Of a DNA stretch of 22,529 nt, positions 1 through 7,451 are shown piece after piece. Source of the DNA: an uncultured Succinivibrionaceae bacterium (lineage in GTDB: Bacteria; Pseudomonadota; Gammaproteobacteria; Enterobacterales; Succinivibrionaceae). The notes under the pieces are model-generated. The model worked only from the letters and a program-made list of their open reading frames with translations, made no database searches and was not told where the DNA came from. Location: assembly GCA_900539665.1 (NCBI GenBank), contig UQCV01000040.1:1-22529 (forward strand). Reading direction: 5' to 3'. Each line of letters opens with the position of its first letter. Position 1 is the stretch's first letter. The position numbers were made by a program, and so were the translations under genes.

Positions 1-65
1 TAACGAATTTTATTGATTTGATCTCTAGCTCACATTTCACTATGAGATATTATTTATAAAATCCG

Positions 66-99
66 AGATATCCTGACCTAATGGCCGGGATATTTTTTT
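66..99 (+). terminator. Intrinsic terminator of an upstream gene outside the window
   Basis: The arms ATATCC (68-73) and GGATAT (88-93) pair. Two further C-G pairs lie inside (77-78 with 83-84) across a small internal loop, and the 3' arm runs into a T tract (93-99). This is the layout of a rho-independent terminator for rightward transcription entering from the left. The stem is imperfect, so confidence is moderate. Confidence 0.5.
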
Positions 100-397
100 G
101 GTCTTTGCTTACTGCTTTTGCTTTTGTAGCTAGGGCTTTGAGCGGTGGACTTGACTCTTTTGACTTTGCCCGCACCCAAATGTTAAGGATACTAATAAGA
201 AGTGGTCAAACAGGCATTTAGTAAAAGGCTTGGAGTGGTTGAGTACTTTGGGTTAAGAATGCGCTGTGTTTAGAAGCCGTGTAAATAAGAGGTGCTGAAC
301 AAAGAACAAGATGCAGGAATAATGCTAAGGAATAACGCTAGGGGATGATGCCAAGAAAAAAGCAGTAGTAGTTAAATTGTACGCGAAGTAAAGGGCC
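100..397. other. Intergenic stretch with no recognisable gene
   Basis: I read both strands between the first terminator and the hairpin at 405. I found no open frame with a ribosome binding site, no tRNA-like fold and no long repeat. It appears to be ordinary non-coding or decayed sequence. Confidence 0.4.
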
Positions 398-431
398 AAA
401 AAAACAGATCATTCAAAATATGAATGATCTG
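398..431 (-). terminator. Strong leftward intrinsic terminator without an annotated gene
   Basis: A perfect 11-base-pair stem (405-415 with 421-431) closes a five-base loop. Read on the minus strand it is followed at once by seven T (complement of 398-404). On the plus strand no T tract follows, so it acts on leftward transcripts. No minus-strand gene lies between it and xseA, so it probably ends a small RNA. Confidence 0.75.
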
Positions 432-463
432 TGTAACAAACAATAAGGAGACAATAAAACGGA
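398..463 (-). ncRNA. Candidate small RNA ending in an intrinsic terminator
   Basis: On the minus strand a perfect TATAAT (complement of 469-474) lies just upstream of a roughly 65-nucleotide stretch ending in the terminator hairpin and seven U. Between the predicted start and the hairpin the RNA would be U-rich and weakly structured, and it carries GUCUCCUUAUU (complement of about 442-452), which can pair with Shine-Dalgarno sequences. This layout (open seed, terminator stem, oligo-U tail) is typical of Hfq-dependent sRNAs. No convincing -35 box is visible and the exact 5' end is a guess. It could instead be a leaderless fragment or a decayed gene end. Confidence 0.35.
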
Positions 464-569
464 AAAACATTATATTGCGTTCTTGATTTTAAGATTAGTG
501 CTTTGTCGTTGCAAATATAATGGCAGTTATTGTTGTTAAATAGTTAGATAGTTCACAAAATATTTACAA

Positions 570-589
570 TTTTGTAAACGTTTGCAAAA
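570..589. promoter_or_regulatory. LacI/PurR-type operator-like palindrome
   Basis: The 20-base sequence TTTTGTAAACGTTTGCAAAA is palindromic except for one mismatched pair and is centred on AAACGTTT, the core of PurR and related LacI-family operators. It overlaps a second palindrome (TTTACAA and TTGTAAA, 563-578). It ends 26 bases before the -35 box of the xseA promoter and also lies upstream of the candidate leftward sRNA. Which regulator would bind is unknown. Confidence 0.35.
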
Positions 590-615
590 GTGAATTGTTT
601 GGTCAGACCTTCTTT

Positions 616-644
616 TTGGTAAAAGCTTTTGCTAGTGCTATAAT
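616..644 (+). promoter_or_regulatory. Sigma-70-type promoter of xseA
   Basis: TTGGTA (616-621), a 17-base spacer and a perfect TATAAT (639-644) predict a transcript starting near 651, about 64 bases before the GTG start of xseA. This supports translation starting at 715 rather than at a distant upstream codon. Confidence 0.65.
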
Positions 645-714
645 CTTACTATTGATGGACCTTTAGTCCGGTGATTATGTTTCATTTTTGTGTATATTAG
701 GCGGAGCCAAACTC

Positions 715-2664
715 GTGACCCAATCTTCTTTTGCAACGAATGTAGCGGATAGTGCGAAGGTAAATCAGGGCTCAAAAAAATTTGGGCCTTTAGAAGACCT
801 CTTGGTTTCTTATGAAGATGAAGTAATTCCTCCACGGGTTAAAAAGCTTCGCCAAGCTACAACGGATAATAACCCCACAGACGTTCTCGGTGGTTCCGCC
901 TTCTCTTCTTCTAAGACGCAAACTAACAAGGCGCAAATAACATCCACTTCGGCCTTAAATGCTTCTTTGACATGTGCTGGTTTTAGTGTTGAAGAAACGT
1001 CGAACCAAGCTGAAAATGGGGCTTCGGCTTTAAATACTTCGCTTTCAAGTTTTGGGGCGCTGGCGCTTGGGGAGGAACCATTAACAGTTGCAGGCTTATG
1101 CCGCAATATCAATGGGGCTTTAACTAGGATCGGCAAAGTCTCGGTTATAGGTGAAGTGTCAAACTTTAAAGGTGCAACTTCTAAAGGAGCCTTTTTTTGT
1201 ATAAAAGGTACAGACGAAACTTCACTTAAAAAAGAAAAAATTGCGGTTATCAACGTTTCAGTATGGCAGAGCGTCTGGTATAGCATTATAGACCGTGAAG
1301 CTTTAGCGGATGGGGTAGCTGTAATTGTTACTGGCCGCGTGCAATATTATGAACCTTATGGCCGAATTAGCATTGTGGCAGAAGCCGTAGAACTTGCAGG
1401 AGAAGGGGTTTTAAGACGTAGGTTTAAGGAACTCTTTGGGCGCTTGTCAGCTGAAGGTTTGTTTTTAAATGAGCGCAAAAAAACATTACCTGAATCTTTT
1501 AAACGGATTGCATTAATGACGGCGCGCCAAGGTCAAGCAGTTAGAGACGTTTTAAATTCAATTACGCGTCAAGATCCATTTATGGAAGTCTGCTTGTTTC
1601 CGTGTTTAGTCCAAGGCCGTGATGCGCCAGCTTCTTTAATTAGTACTTTAGAAACGGTGAACTCATATCCGGTAGCTTTTGATGCGGTTTTAGTGGTGCG
1701 AGGCGGTGGTTCGTTTGAAGACTTAGATTGCTTTAACGATGAAAGATGGATTCGTTATATCGCAGCGTACAATAAAATACCTCTCATCTCCGGGGTTGGG
1801 CACGAGGGAGACCATACTTTAACTGAGTATGTGGCTGATCACGGAGCTATCACGCCAACGGCAGCTGCTGAATTTGTGGCGCGACCGATGTATAACCGTA
1901 TACAGCGCTTTAAAAACATGGCGTCTGAACTCCAAGGTTACATCAAAAAGGGTTATGAACAAGCGCGACAAATGCGAGATGAGTTACAGCGTCGATTAAC
2001 CATCTTAAATCCCAATAAGCAAATTGAGCATAAGGAAGCATTATTAAAGTCTTGGCAAGAACAGCTAGACAATTCTTTGGCTTTAGAACTCATGCATCGT
2101 GAGCAACATCTTAAGGATCTAAAAGCCAAACTTGCAGACTATTCCCCAAAGGTGTTAATTAGCCAGCGGGAAGAACAACTAAAAGCTGCACTTAGTAGAT
2201 TTGATCAAGCGTTAGAAGCAACTTTTAATGCGCAGACGCAAAAGCTAGGGGCGGTTGAACGGCGTTTCCAAACTTTTGCGGTCACGCAAGAACACCAGCT
2301 AAAAAAATCAATGGCAGACCTTGAGGCGGTAAAAGAGCGTATGGAAGGCGCGGTAAATATGGCGTTACAAGGGGCGGAAAAACGTTTAGCTACTACTTGT
2401 CAGTTGCTAGATGCTAAGAGCCCGCTTAAAGTATTAGCTAAGGGATATACTTACACCAAAGTAACTGCCACGCAAGAGATAGCTGAGCCACATAAGCTAA
2501 AAGTAGGAGATCACATCACCACACTTTTTGCCGGTGGGCTTCAAGTTGAATCTACAGTTACCAAAGTTGGTTCCAAGATTGGTTTAAGCAACGCGCCAAT
2601 TCAAAATGAAGCTCCTAAGGAAGCTCCAAACTTAAATTGTGACCTTAAAAAACATTCTAAATAA
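715..2664 (+). CDS. xseA: Exodeoxyribonuclease VII large subunit with long N-terminal extension
   Basis: XseA is the catalytic subunit of exonuclease VII, which with several XseB subunits degrades single-stranded DNA in the cytoplasm. The family core begins near residue 120 with an OB-fold (about 122-225), followed by the nuclease domain with RGGGSFEDL (about 329-337) and GVGHEGD (His about 363). A long charged coiled-coil region (about 395-560) and a short C-terminal domain follow. I chose GTG at 715 because AGGCGGAG precedes it at good spacing; an in-frame TTG at 688 has no such site. The protein is 649 residues against about 456 in E. coli. The surplus is mostly a Ser/Thr/Asn/Ala-rich N-terminus with two similar SALN-SL blocks, apparently unstructured. 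The gene stands alone; xseB is not nearby. Family assignment is secure, the role of the extension unknown. Confidence 0.93.
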   Translation: MTQSSFATNVADSAKVNQGSKKFGPLEDLLVSYEDEVIPPRVKKLRQATTDNNPTDVLGGSAFSSSKTQTNKAQITSTSALNASLTCAGFSVEETSNQAENGASALNTSLSSFGALALGEEPLTVAGLCRNINGALTRIGKVSVIGEVSNFKGATSKGAFFCIKGTDETSLKKEKIAVINVSVWQSVWYSIIDREALADGVAVIVTGRVQYYEPYGRISIVAEAVELAGEGVLRRRFKELFGRLSAEGLFLNERKKTLPESFKRIALMTARQGQAVRDVLNSITRQDPFMEVCLFPCLVQGRDAPASLISTLETVNSYPVAFDAVLVVRGGGSFEDLDCFNDERWIRYIAAYNKIPLISGVGHEGDHTLTEYVADHGAITPTAAAEFVARPMYNRIQRFKNMASELQGYIKKGYEQARQMRDELQRRLTILNPNKQIEHKEALLKSWQEQLDNSLALELMHREQHLKDLKAKLADYSPKVLISQREEQLKAALSRFDQALEATFNAQTQKLGAVERRFQTFAVTQEHQLKKSMADLEAVKERMEGAVNMALQGAEKRLATTCQLLDAKSPLKVLAKGYTYTKVTATQEIAEPHKLKVGDHITTLFAGGLQVESTVTKVGSKIGLSNAPIQNEAPKEAPNLNCDLKKHSK

Positions 2665-2721
2665 AACGCCACATAATGAGAAAAACCGACAATAGAACGG
2701 GCCTTGCTTTGCTGACTATCT

Positions 2722-2757
2722 ACTAGCTTATTTAGGTTACAGCCTAAATAAGCTAGT
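2722..2757. terminator. Shared hairpin between convergent genes
   Basis: A perfect 15-base-pair stem (2722-2736 with 2743-2757) closes a six-base loop between the end of xseA and the oppositely oriented gene, overlapping the latter's TAG stop (2753-2755). Neither side has a strong T tract, so termination may be inefficient or bidirectional. Position and symmetry still suggest a shared transcript end. Confidence 0.6.
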
Positions 2758-5700
2758 TGTTAAGATCGGCTAAGAGTTCACGGTCAAAGAACATGACGTC
2801 ATCGTCTTCAATCAGCGAACAATCAAAAGTTGCAAACGACCAATCGTTGATTACTTCAAGGGCTGCACTTGGCATCAAATCTTCTTCAAGACAGAGCTTT
2901 TTGAATTCAGCTCGAGTGAATTCAGGAAGCTGCAAGAGGCGGATGAGTAACCGGCGATGCGCAGCTGGCAAGTCATCTAATGGGGAGGCTGGTTTTTCAT
3001 CAGCTTGGTTAGCTAAAGCAACTTCTGAGGTAGATGCGTTAGAGCCACTTGCGTTTGCTGGCGAGGATTGGTTACTTGATGACGTAGCTCCCTCCGCGTT
3101 TGGCGCCTCATCCTTGATAGATTGGTTGAGGTTTACAGTCTGTTTGGTTAATGCATCTTGGTTTTGTTCTGTTTCAGAGTCTGCTTCTTGGTTGTTAAAT
3201 ATCGGGGCTAAGAGCTCGCGCACATGATTTGTTTCTTGCATTTTTTTAGCGATGAGTTCTTGGTCTAGATTATCCGGGCGATTAAAAGATTCTTCGGGGA
3301 ATAGAGCCGAGACACCATTCCAGTTAGCCACGTTGTTAGTTCTATATTCCCCAAAAGTTGCTCTCGTTCTTCCTCTTTGTGGGGCATCTTTGAGGTTTTC
3401 AAGGAAGCAACTTAATTCCTTGTTTGTAAGTTTAGTGTTGATAGCTTTAACATTACGCATGGTGCTATATGGATCACCAGAACTGCAGACAATGGTAAAG
3501 TAATCGATAAGCGCTTGCTTTTGGTCTTCGGTAAAGGTAATGCGACTAAGACCCAACCCAGCGCGGCAACTGCCGCCTTTAAGCTGTTTTAATTTAGTCA
3601 CTTTAGAAGCGTAATCGCAGATCTGGGCCTTTTCTTCATCATCATAGCTAGTATCCGCTGCGATATGGCGGTTAAAGAGCATGAGAATGCGTTCTTCAGT
3701 GCTGTAGCTTGTAGCAGCGTCAATTGCTAGACGTAAAGGCAACAAGAAGCGCTTAGCGTCTTCTGGGATGGTTGTACGCCCTTCGTTAAACATGATGTAA
3801 TCAAAAGCGGAGATCGTTTCGTCATAAGATTCTACCGCCGGATTCGGATACATGGAAAGGTTACAGATTTTAGCGCATTCGGCAATTATGGTGAGTACAT
3901 CACTACGACTGTTGATGCTAATGTTAAAACTCTTTTTAAGTTCGTCGTAACTAAATGGTCCGCTCCCTAAAAGCTGGCGTCTAAAGACTTCAATTCCTTG
4001 TGAAAGCTGTTCTTCCGGAGTAAGCCCCGCTTCAAGGATGCGAAAGACGATTTCGTTACGGACATTGCGGCCACTATTTTGCAGGTAATTTATGAAAGGC
4101 TTTTGTTTTTGCTTAATCGTTTCAATTAGCTTTTTAAGTTGTGGTTTAGGCTTAAACTGCACCGCATTTGGTAAGAGACACTTAAAGACAGTGTTTTTAT
4201 AGTATTTTAAAGCGCCGAAACAATCATCAAAATGTGTCGCTTCTAGGGTTGGGGTAAACTTTTTTATTGTTACGACGGTCTTGGGGTGTAAATTTAAAAA
4301 GTTTTTAAACTCTCTATAAGCGCGTTCACGTAGCAACAAAGCACAAGGAGCACATAGTCTGAGGCTAAGGTTATATTCATCGCTTGAGTTGATATAGATC
4401 TGAAAGATTAGTCGATATAATTGTTCGCTCGATGGTATTTTGTTGGCTGCACAAAATTGAGCGGCCTCAAGTTGATGATACAGGGCTGTATATGGGTGTT
4501 GCTCTAAAATATGGTGTACGGATGGCGTAATATCATTAGGATAGAGATAACTATATAACGAAATGATATCTCCCATGTATTTTAAGACCACGGTAAAGTC
4601 GTACATTACTTTGTCGTGAGAGGCAAAGAATTGATTGTACCACTGCACTAGCCACATAAAGGCATTACGTCTTTCAGCTTCGTTAATAAGCCCTAAAAAG
4701 CCTTCTACTAAGAGTCGGTATTCAAGTGAACCGGCTAAAGTGCAACCGATAGTTGTACTTAAATGGAAGACCCCGTTGTATCCGGAGATGCCAATGGCAA
4801 AAGAACGTCGCGCATCTTGGTCTAGTTGCACAAAAGTTTTGCACTTTTCAGGAAAGAATAAAGTCGGGGTAAAGCGACTATTGATGGCAAAGTTCCACAT
4901 GGAAAACTCATTCGGGTTGCAGTTAGTGACATAAAGGTTTGAGTTATTGAGGGCAATATCGTTAATGTAAATTGTGGAATTGTTGCCATGAAAGTGGAGC
5001 TTTTCAGGGTTGTAAAAGCCTGAAGCTTTAACTTGCTTTAACACACTGACTCTAAATTTATTTACTTCCTCTTGTGTGTTAGCATCAGAAATTAAAGTGA
5101 AATCCCCATTGATGCTTACTCCGCAAGGGGTTGATTCATGTGCGATGCTTTGCGTTGAAATATTGTGATGCGCCAAATAGTCTTGGGCGGCTAAGCGCCC
5201 ATTGGCAAAGATTGACAAGAAAGCGTAGTCGCAATGTATGTTTTCTTCTTCAGTTGTGAGCTTACGGGTATTGACGTGAAAAATATTATTTTGCGGCCGC
5301 AAAGTCATGTGTAGCTCATTATAGAAAGCTTCAAGTTCTTGATGATACGGAGTTTGAGAGAAGTCAGGCTTGGTGTAAGCGAAGACCGCAATACGCGCCA
5401 TGAATTTTAAATAGTTAGTGAGCATAGGACCAGGCACAAAAGGGCGTATAAAGCGTTTGCCTTCTTCTAACTCCATGGGAATGGCGCCTTGTTCCAAGAC
5501 TTGAGTAAAGCACGCTTGTAAAAACTGTTTACCCTCGGCCGGGAAGATGCTGTTTTCTAAAAAACTATTGATCTGAAAACCTTGTTCCCCATTGAGTTTG
5601 CCATTATCAACCACTAAAAATAAAGTTTCAAATGTATGAATTAACAACAAGAAGTTGTTAATTTTTTGGCTGGCCTGCTCCATTCTGTGGCGCGCAAAAG

Positions 5701-6124
5701 TATTCATGCGCTTAGAAGCTTGTAATTCTTTGGCAGCTACAATGTCGGGGTCTTTGTTAAGGTCGTAACTTGAAGTAATTCTAAAGATGGAATCTACTGA
5801 AAAGGTAACGGGGTTACCAATTAAAGCTACTTCTACTTGAATGCGTTGGTGTAAAAAAGTGCGGACGTTACGAAAAATCTTAGCAGCAGGGGCAGCGGTC
5901 AAGTCTTCAGGCTTGATCCAAAAAATTTCAAACAGTTGCTTTAAGGTGGTGCATACACTTCGCGCCGCTTGCACGTCATTTTTTACGCGTTCTAAGCGCT
6001 CACGATGAAAACGAGAGATGCTGGTGCTTGGAGTTATGAGAGCGTTCAAGCTTACCGGTAGGGCCGTACTGTGTCCTAGTTTGTTTTGTTGTGCTAGGTA
6101 AAAAATAGAACTGGTTCGAGCCAT
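2753..6124 (-). CDS. Large protein with C-terminal TerB_C-like domain
   Basis: This 1123-residue soluble protein has no signal peptide, membrane segment or ATPase motif that I can see. Its last 75 residues or so (about 1047-1120) match the pattern of the TerB_C domain: a hydrophobic helix, FTRAEFKKL, a DLMPSAALEVINDW stretch and an acidic LIEDDDV end. Residues about 790-845 are helical and acidic, as in TerB-like domains. Residues about 560-680, with a spaced Y-Y-K and a later K-P-K-P-Q-L-K, recall the C-terminal part of TerB_N proteins. The first 500 residues are unrecognised, and a polar Ser/Asn/Ala linker (about 965-1045) precedes the last domain. TerB-type proteins are linked to tellurite and stress systems, and the wider families to phage defence or membrane-associated processing, but no ter gene is nearby. 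The start has AGGA eight bases upstream. The domain call is from pattern reading only. Confidence 0.55.
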   Translation of the reverse strand: MARTSSIFYLAQQNKLGHSTALPVSLNALITPSTSISRFHRERLERVKNDVQAARSVCTTLKQLFEIFWIKPEDLTAAPAAKIFRNVRTFLHQRIQVEVALIGNPVTFSVDSIFRITSSYDLNKDPDIVAAKELQASKRMNTFARHRMEQASQKINNFLLLIHTFETLFLVVDNGKLNGEQGFQINSFLENSIFPAEGKQFLQACFTQVLEQGAIPMELEEGKRFIRPFVPGPMLTNYLKFMARIAVFAYTKPDFSQTPYHQELEAFYNELHMTLRPQNNIFHVNTRKLTTEEENIHCDYAFLSIFANGRLAAQDYLAHHNISTQSIAHESTPCGVSINGDFTLISDANTQEEVNKFRVSVLKQVKASGFYNPEKLHFHGNNSTIYINDIALNNSNLYVTNCNPNEFSMWNFAINSRFTPTLFFPEKCKTFVQLDQDARRSFAIGISGYNGVFHLSTTIGCTLAGSLEYRLLVEGFLGLINEAERRNAFMWLVQWYNQFFASHDKVMYDFTVVLKYMGDIISLYSYLYPNDITPSVHHILEQHPYTALYHQLEAAQFCAANKIPSSEQLYRLIFQIYINSSDEYNLSLRLCAPCALLLRERAYREFKNFLNLHPKTVVTIKKFTPTLEATHFDDCFGALKYYKNTVFKCLLPNAVQFKPKPQLKKLIETIKQKQKPFINYLQNSGRNVRNEIVFRILEAGLTPEEQLSQGIEVFRRQLLGSGPFSYDELKKSFNISINSRSDVLTIIAECAKICNLSMYPNPAVESYDETISAFDYIMFNEGRTTIPEDAKRFLLPLRLAIDAATSYSTEERILMLFNRHIAADTSYDDEEKAQICDYASKVTKLKQLKGGSCRAGLGLSRITFTEDQKQALIDYFTIVCSSGDPYSTMRNVKAINTKLTNKELSCFLENLKDAPQRGRTRATFGEYRTNNVANWNGVSALFPEESFNRPDNLDQELIAKKMQETNHVRELLAPIFNNQEADSETEQNQDALTKQTVNLNQSIKDEAPNAEGATSSSNQSSPANASGSNASTSEVALANQADEKPASPLDDLPAAHRRLLIRLLQLPEFTRAEFKKLCLEEDLMPSAALEVINDWSFATFDCSLIEDDDVMFFDRELLADLNN

Positions 6125-6384
6125 TGCAACATCCTGTCTTCTTCAGTTTGGTATCTTAGGGCTAAGCCAAAGGTAAAATTTTAGTTGTTCTCCGAGCTTT
6201 GGTATTTACTTTTATTTATAGCCAAATAGCCAAATAGTTTGCTCAATGTAGCCTGCAACTTAAAAATTTATTATATACCATTAGGAAGGGGATTTAATTG
6301 AGCTAAGGTCTAATTTGGGAATTATGTAGGCTTTATTGCGTATTTATAGTAGCTAAGACCTAAACTTGCTCCAAACTCAATAAA
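6125..6384. other. Intergenic region upstream of the TerB_C-like gene
   Basis: This stretch lies between the hfq-like terminator and the 1123-codon gene. Besides the possible promoter at 6270-6297 it holds a short tandem repeat (TAGCCAAA repeated near 6219-6236) and no open frame worth calling. Confidence 0.4.
6270..6297 (-). promoter_or_regulatory. Possible promoter of the TerB_C-like gene
   Basis: Read leftward, TTAAAT (complement of 6292-6297) is followed after 16 bases by a perfect TATAAT (complement of 6270-6275). The transcript would start near 6263 and carry a leader of about 140 bases. The -35 match is poor. Confidence 0.3.
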
Positions 6385-6417
6385 AATCCCCACCAAAAAT
6401 CTTTTGAGGTGAGGATT
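6382..6417 (-). terminator. Intrinsic terminator of the hfq-like gene
   Basis: The arms 6385-6394 and 6408-6417 pair over ten positions with one C-A mismatch. On the minus strand the stem is followed by a short T run. It lies about 40 bases after the hfq-like stop codon and separates that transcript from the next gene. Confidence 0.6.
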
Positions 6418-6455
6418 GCGTGAGTTTCAACTTTCGCTTTTAAAGGACGTTAATT

Positions 6456-6782
6456 TTAATTTGGTTTACGTTCAGTTTGAGGTTTGGCTGAACGCTTAAA
6501 GTTAGTGCTCTTGTCACGCGGACTACTGTTGGCTGGGCGTTGGTTAGCTCCTACTTGCGCGACGGTTGAAATCTTGGCCTTATAGACGAGTTGTTGATGA
6601 CCATGGGTATCAGTGAGCAGAATACTAAACTGGTCATTGTGAGTAATAGTGCCTTCAAGCTTAATTCCGCTAATCAAAAAAACGGCAACTGTTTGGTTGG
6701 TGTTTTTTAACCATTCAAGTGCTCCATCCTGACCTTTGCCTAAAGAAAATGCCTGCTCAATTGTTGAATAATCATTTGCCAT
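6456..6782 (-). CDS. hfq: Divergent Hfq-like RNA chaperone
   Basis: Hfq is a hexameric Sm-like ring that pairs small RNAs with mRNAs. The Sm core covers about residues 18-75: VFLISGIKLEGTI matches Sm1 and LVYKAKISTV matches Sm2. Aligned to E. coli Hfq, Q8, D9, F42 and K56 are kept (Q18, D19, F52, K68), as is the distal-face set (Phe for Y25, plus G29, I30, K31). The proximal-site H57 is Ala, the arginine rim RRER is replaced by KNTN, and the loop before Sm2 is two residues longer. The tail (about 78-108) is basic, not acidic-tipped. The usual neighbours miaA and hflX are absent, so this may be a second Hfq. It is 108 residues, close to the E. coli 102. The start has only a weak binding site. 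Confidence 0.8.
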   Translation of the reverse strand: MANDYSTIEQAFSLGKGQDGALEWLKNTNQTVAVFLISGIKLEGTITHNDQFSILLTDTHGHQQLVYKAKISTVAQVGANQRPANSSPRDKSTNFKRSAKPQTERKPN

Positions 6783-6816
6783 AATTTGTTCTTATTGTTG
6801 TTGTTTCTGGTCTAAT

Positions 6817-6832
6817 AATCGAAAATTCGATT
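6817..6832. promoter_or_regulatory. Inverted repeat in the hfq-like leader
   Basis: AATCGAA (6817-6823) and TTCGATT (6826-6832) form a near-continuous palindrome in the presumed 5' untranslated region of the hfq-like gene. It could be a protein operator or a short RNA hairpin. Nothing else identifies its function. Confidence 0.25.
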
Positions 6833-6865
6833 TTGTAGCTTTTGAGTGCCACTTTTACGAGATCA

Positions 6866-6894
6866 ATTATTACACGCATAAAGTGAATTAACAA
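6866..6894 (-). promoter_or_regulatory. Probable promoter of the hfq-like gene
   Basis: Read leftward, TTGTTA (complement of 6889-6894) is followed after 16 bases by TAATAA (complement of 6867-6872), or after 17 by AATAAT. The transcript would start near 6860, giving a leader of roughly 75 bases that contains the AATCGAA palindrome. Confidence 0.4.
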
Positions 6895-7451
6895 TATAAA
6901 AGGTAGTTTTATATTTTAAATTAGAGCGGTAGGTTACAAAAAAGCGTAATTATGTGAAAAATAGAATGCAAAATTTTGCGTAAAAGGCGCAAATATAGTG
7001 GATACGGGGGTTTGACGCCATGTAAGTGATGTAAATTAAATTTTTTTGAATAAGAAAGTTCAAGCTCTTATTTAAAATGTAAATTGAATAACTTACGAAA
7101 ATTCTGAATAAGTAACAAGCTAAGCTTAAATTAAAACGTTACTTTTAAGTGGCGTTATCTAAATTTCATTATTCAACTTGGATTATATAAATTAAGAATA
7201 GTTGGAGTCCTAAAGTTGGACCTAAATTTAACTTTGAGGCCCTAAAATGCTTGTGCTTAAAAGTTGGGATATTAGGTTGTTGGTTTGTTAGTTTAGGGGG
7301 GTATTAGGTGGCATATTAGGTGGCAAATGAGTCCGCCCGCGCTACAATCTCATGTTTAGTAAGGCTACGAGCGAACAGAAGAGGCTAAATCGCCATTATG
7401 GCTGTTAAAGTGTCCTGTTTTTGGTTTGTGGTACGCCTAGAAGAGGTGGCT
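6895..7451. other. AT-rich intergenic region with a 12-base tandem repeat
   Basis: No supported gene or RNA lies here. The only ordered structure I see is a perfect tandem duplication of TATTAGGTGGCA at 7302-7313 and 7314-7325, preceded by the related GATATTAGGTTG near 7268. The region may be decayed coding sequence. Confidence 0.4.
7302..7325. repeat. Perfect 12-base tandem repeat, two copies
   Basis: TATTAGGTGGCA occurs twice head to tail without a mismatch. Two units are too few to say whether it varies in number. Confidence 0.6.

Noticed and set aside
442..480. Small plus-strand gene after AAGGAG at 446-451
   Set aside because: No ATG, GTG or TTG lies at usable spacing; the sequence is better explained as the complement of the sRNA seed.
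638..835. Minus-strand open frame overlapping the xseA promoter
   Set aside because: It overlaps the xseA promoter and start in antisense, and its peptide has no recognisable domain.
810..1286. 158-codon minus-strand open frame inside xseA
   Set aside because: It is the antisense shadow of the low-complexity N-terminus of xseA, has no binding site and resembles no protein.
2757..3503. Two plus-strand frames (2757-3227 and 3252-3503) opposite the TerB_C-like gene
   Set aside because: They are antisense to a long coherent coding frame with a better start and a recognisable C-terminal domain.
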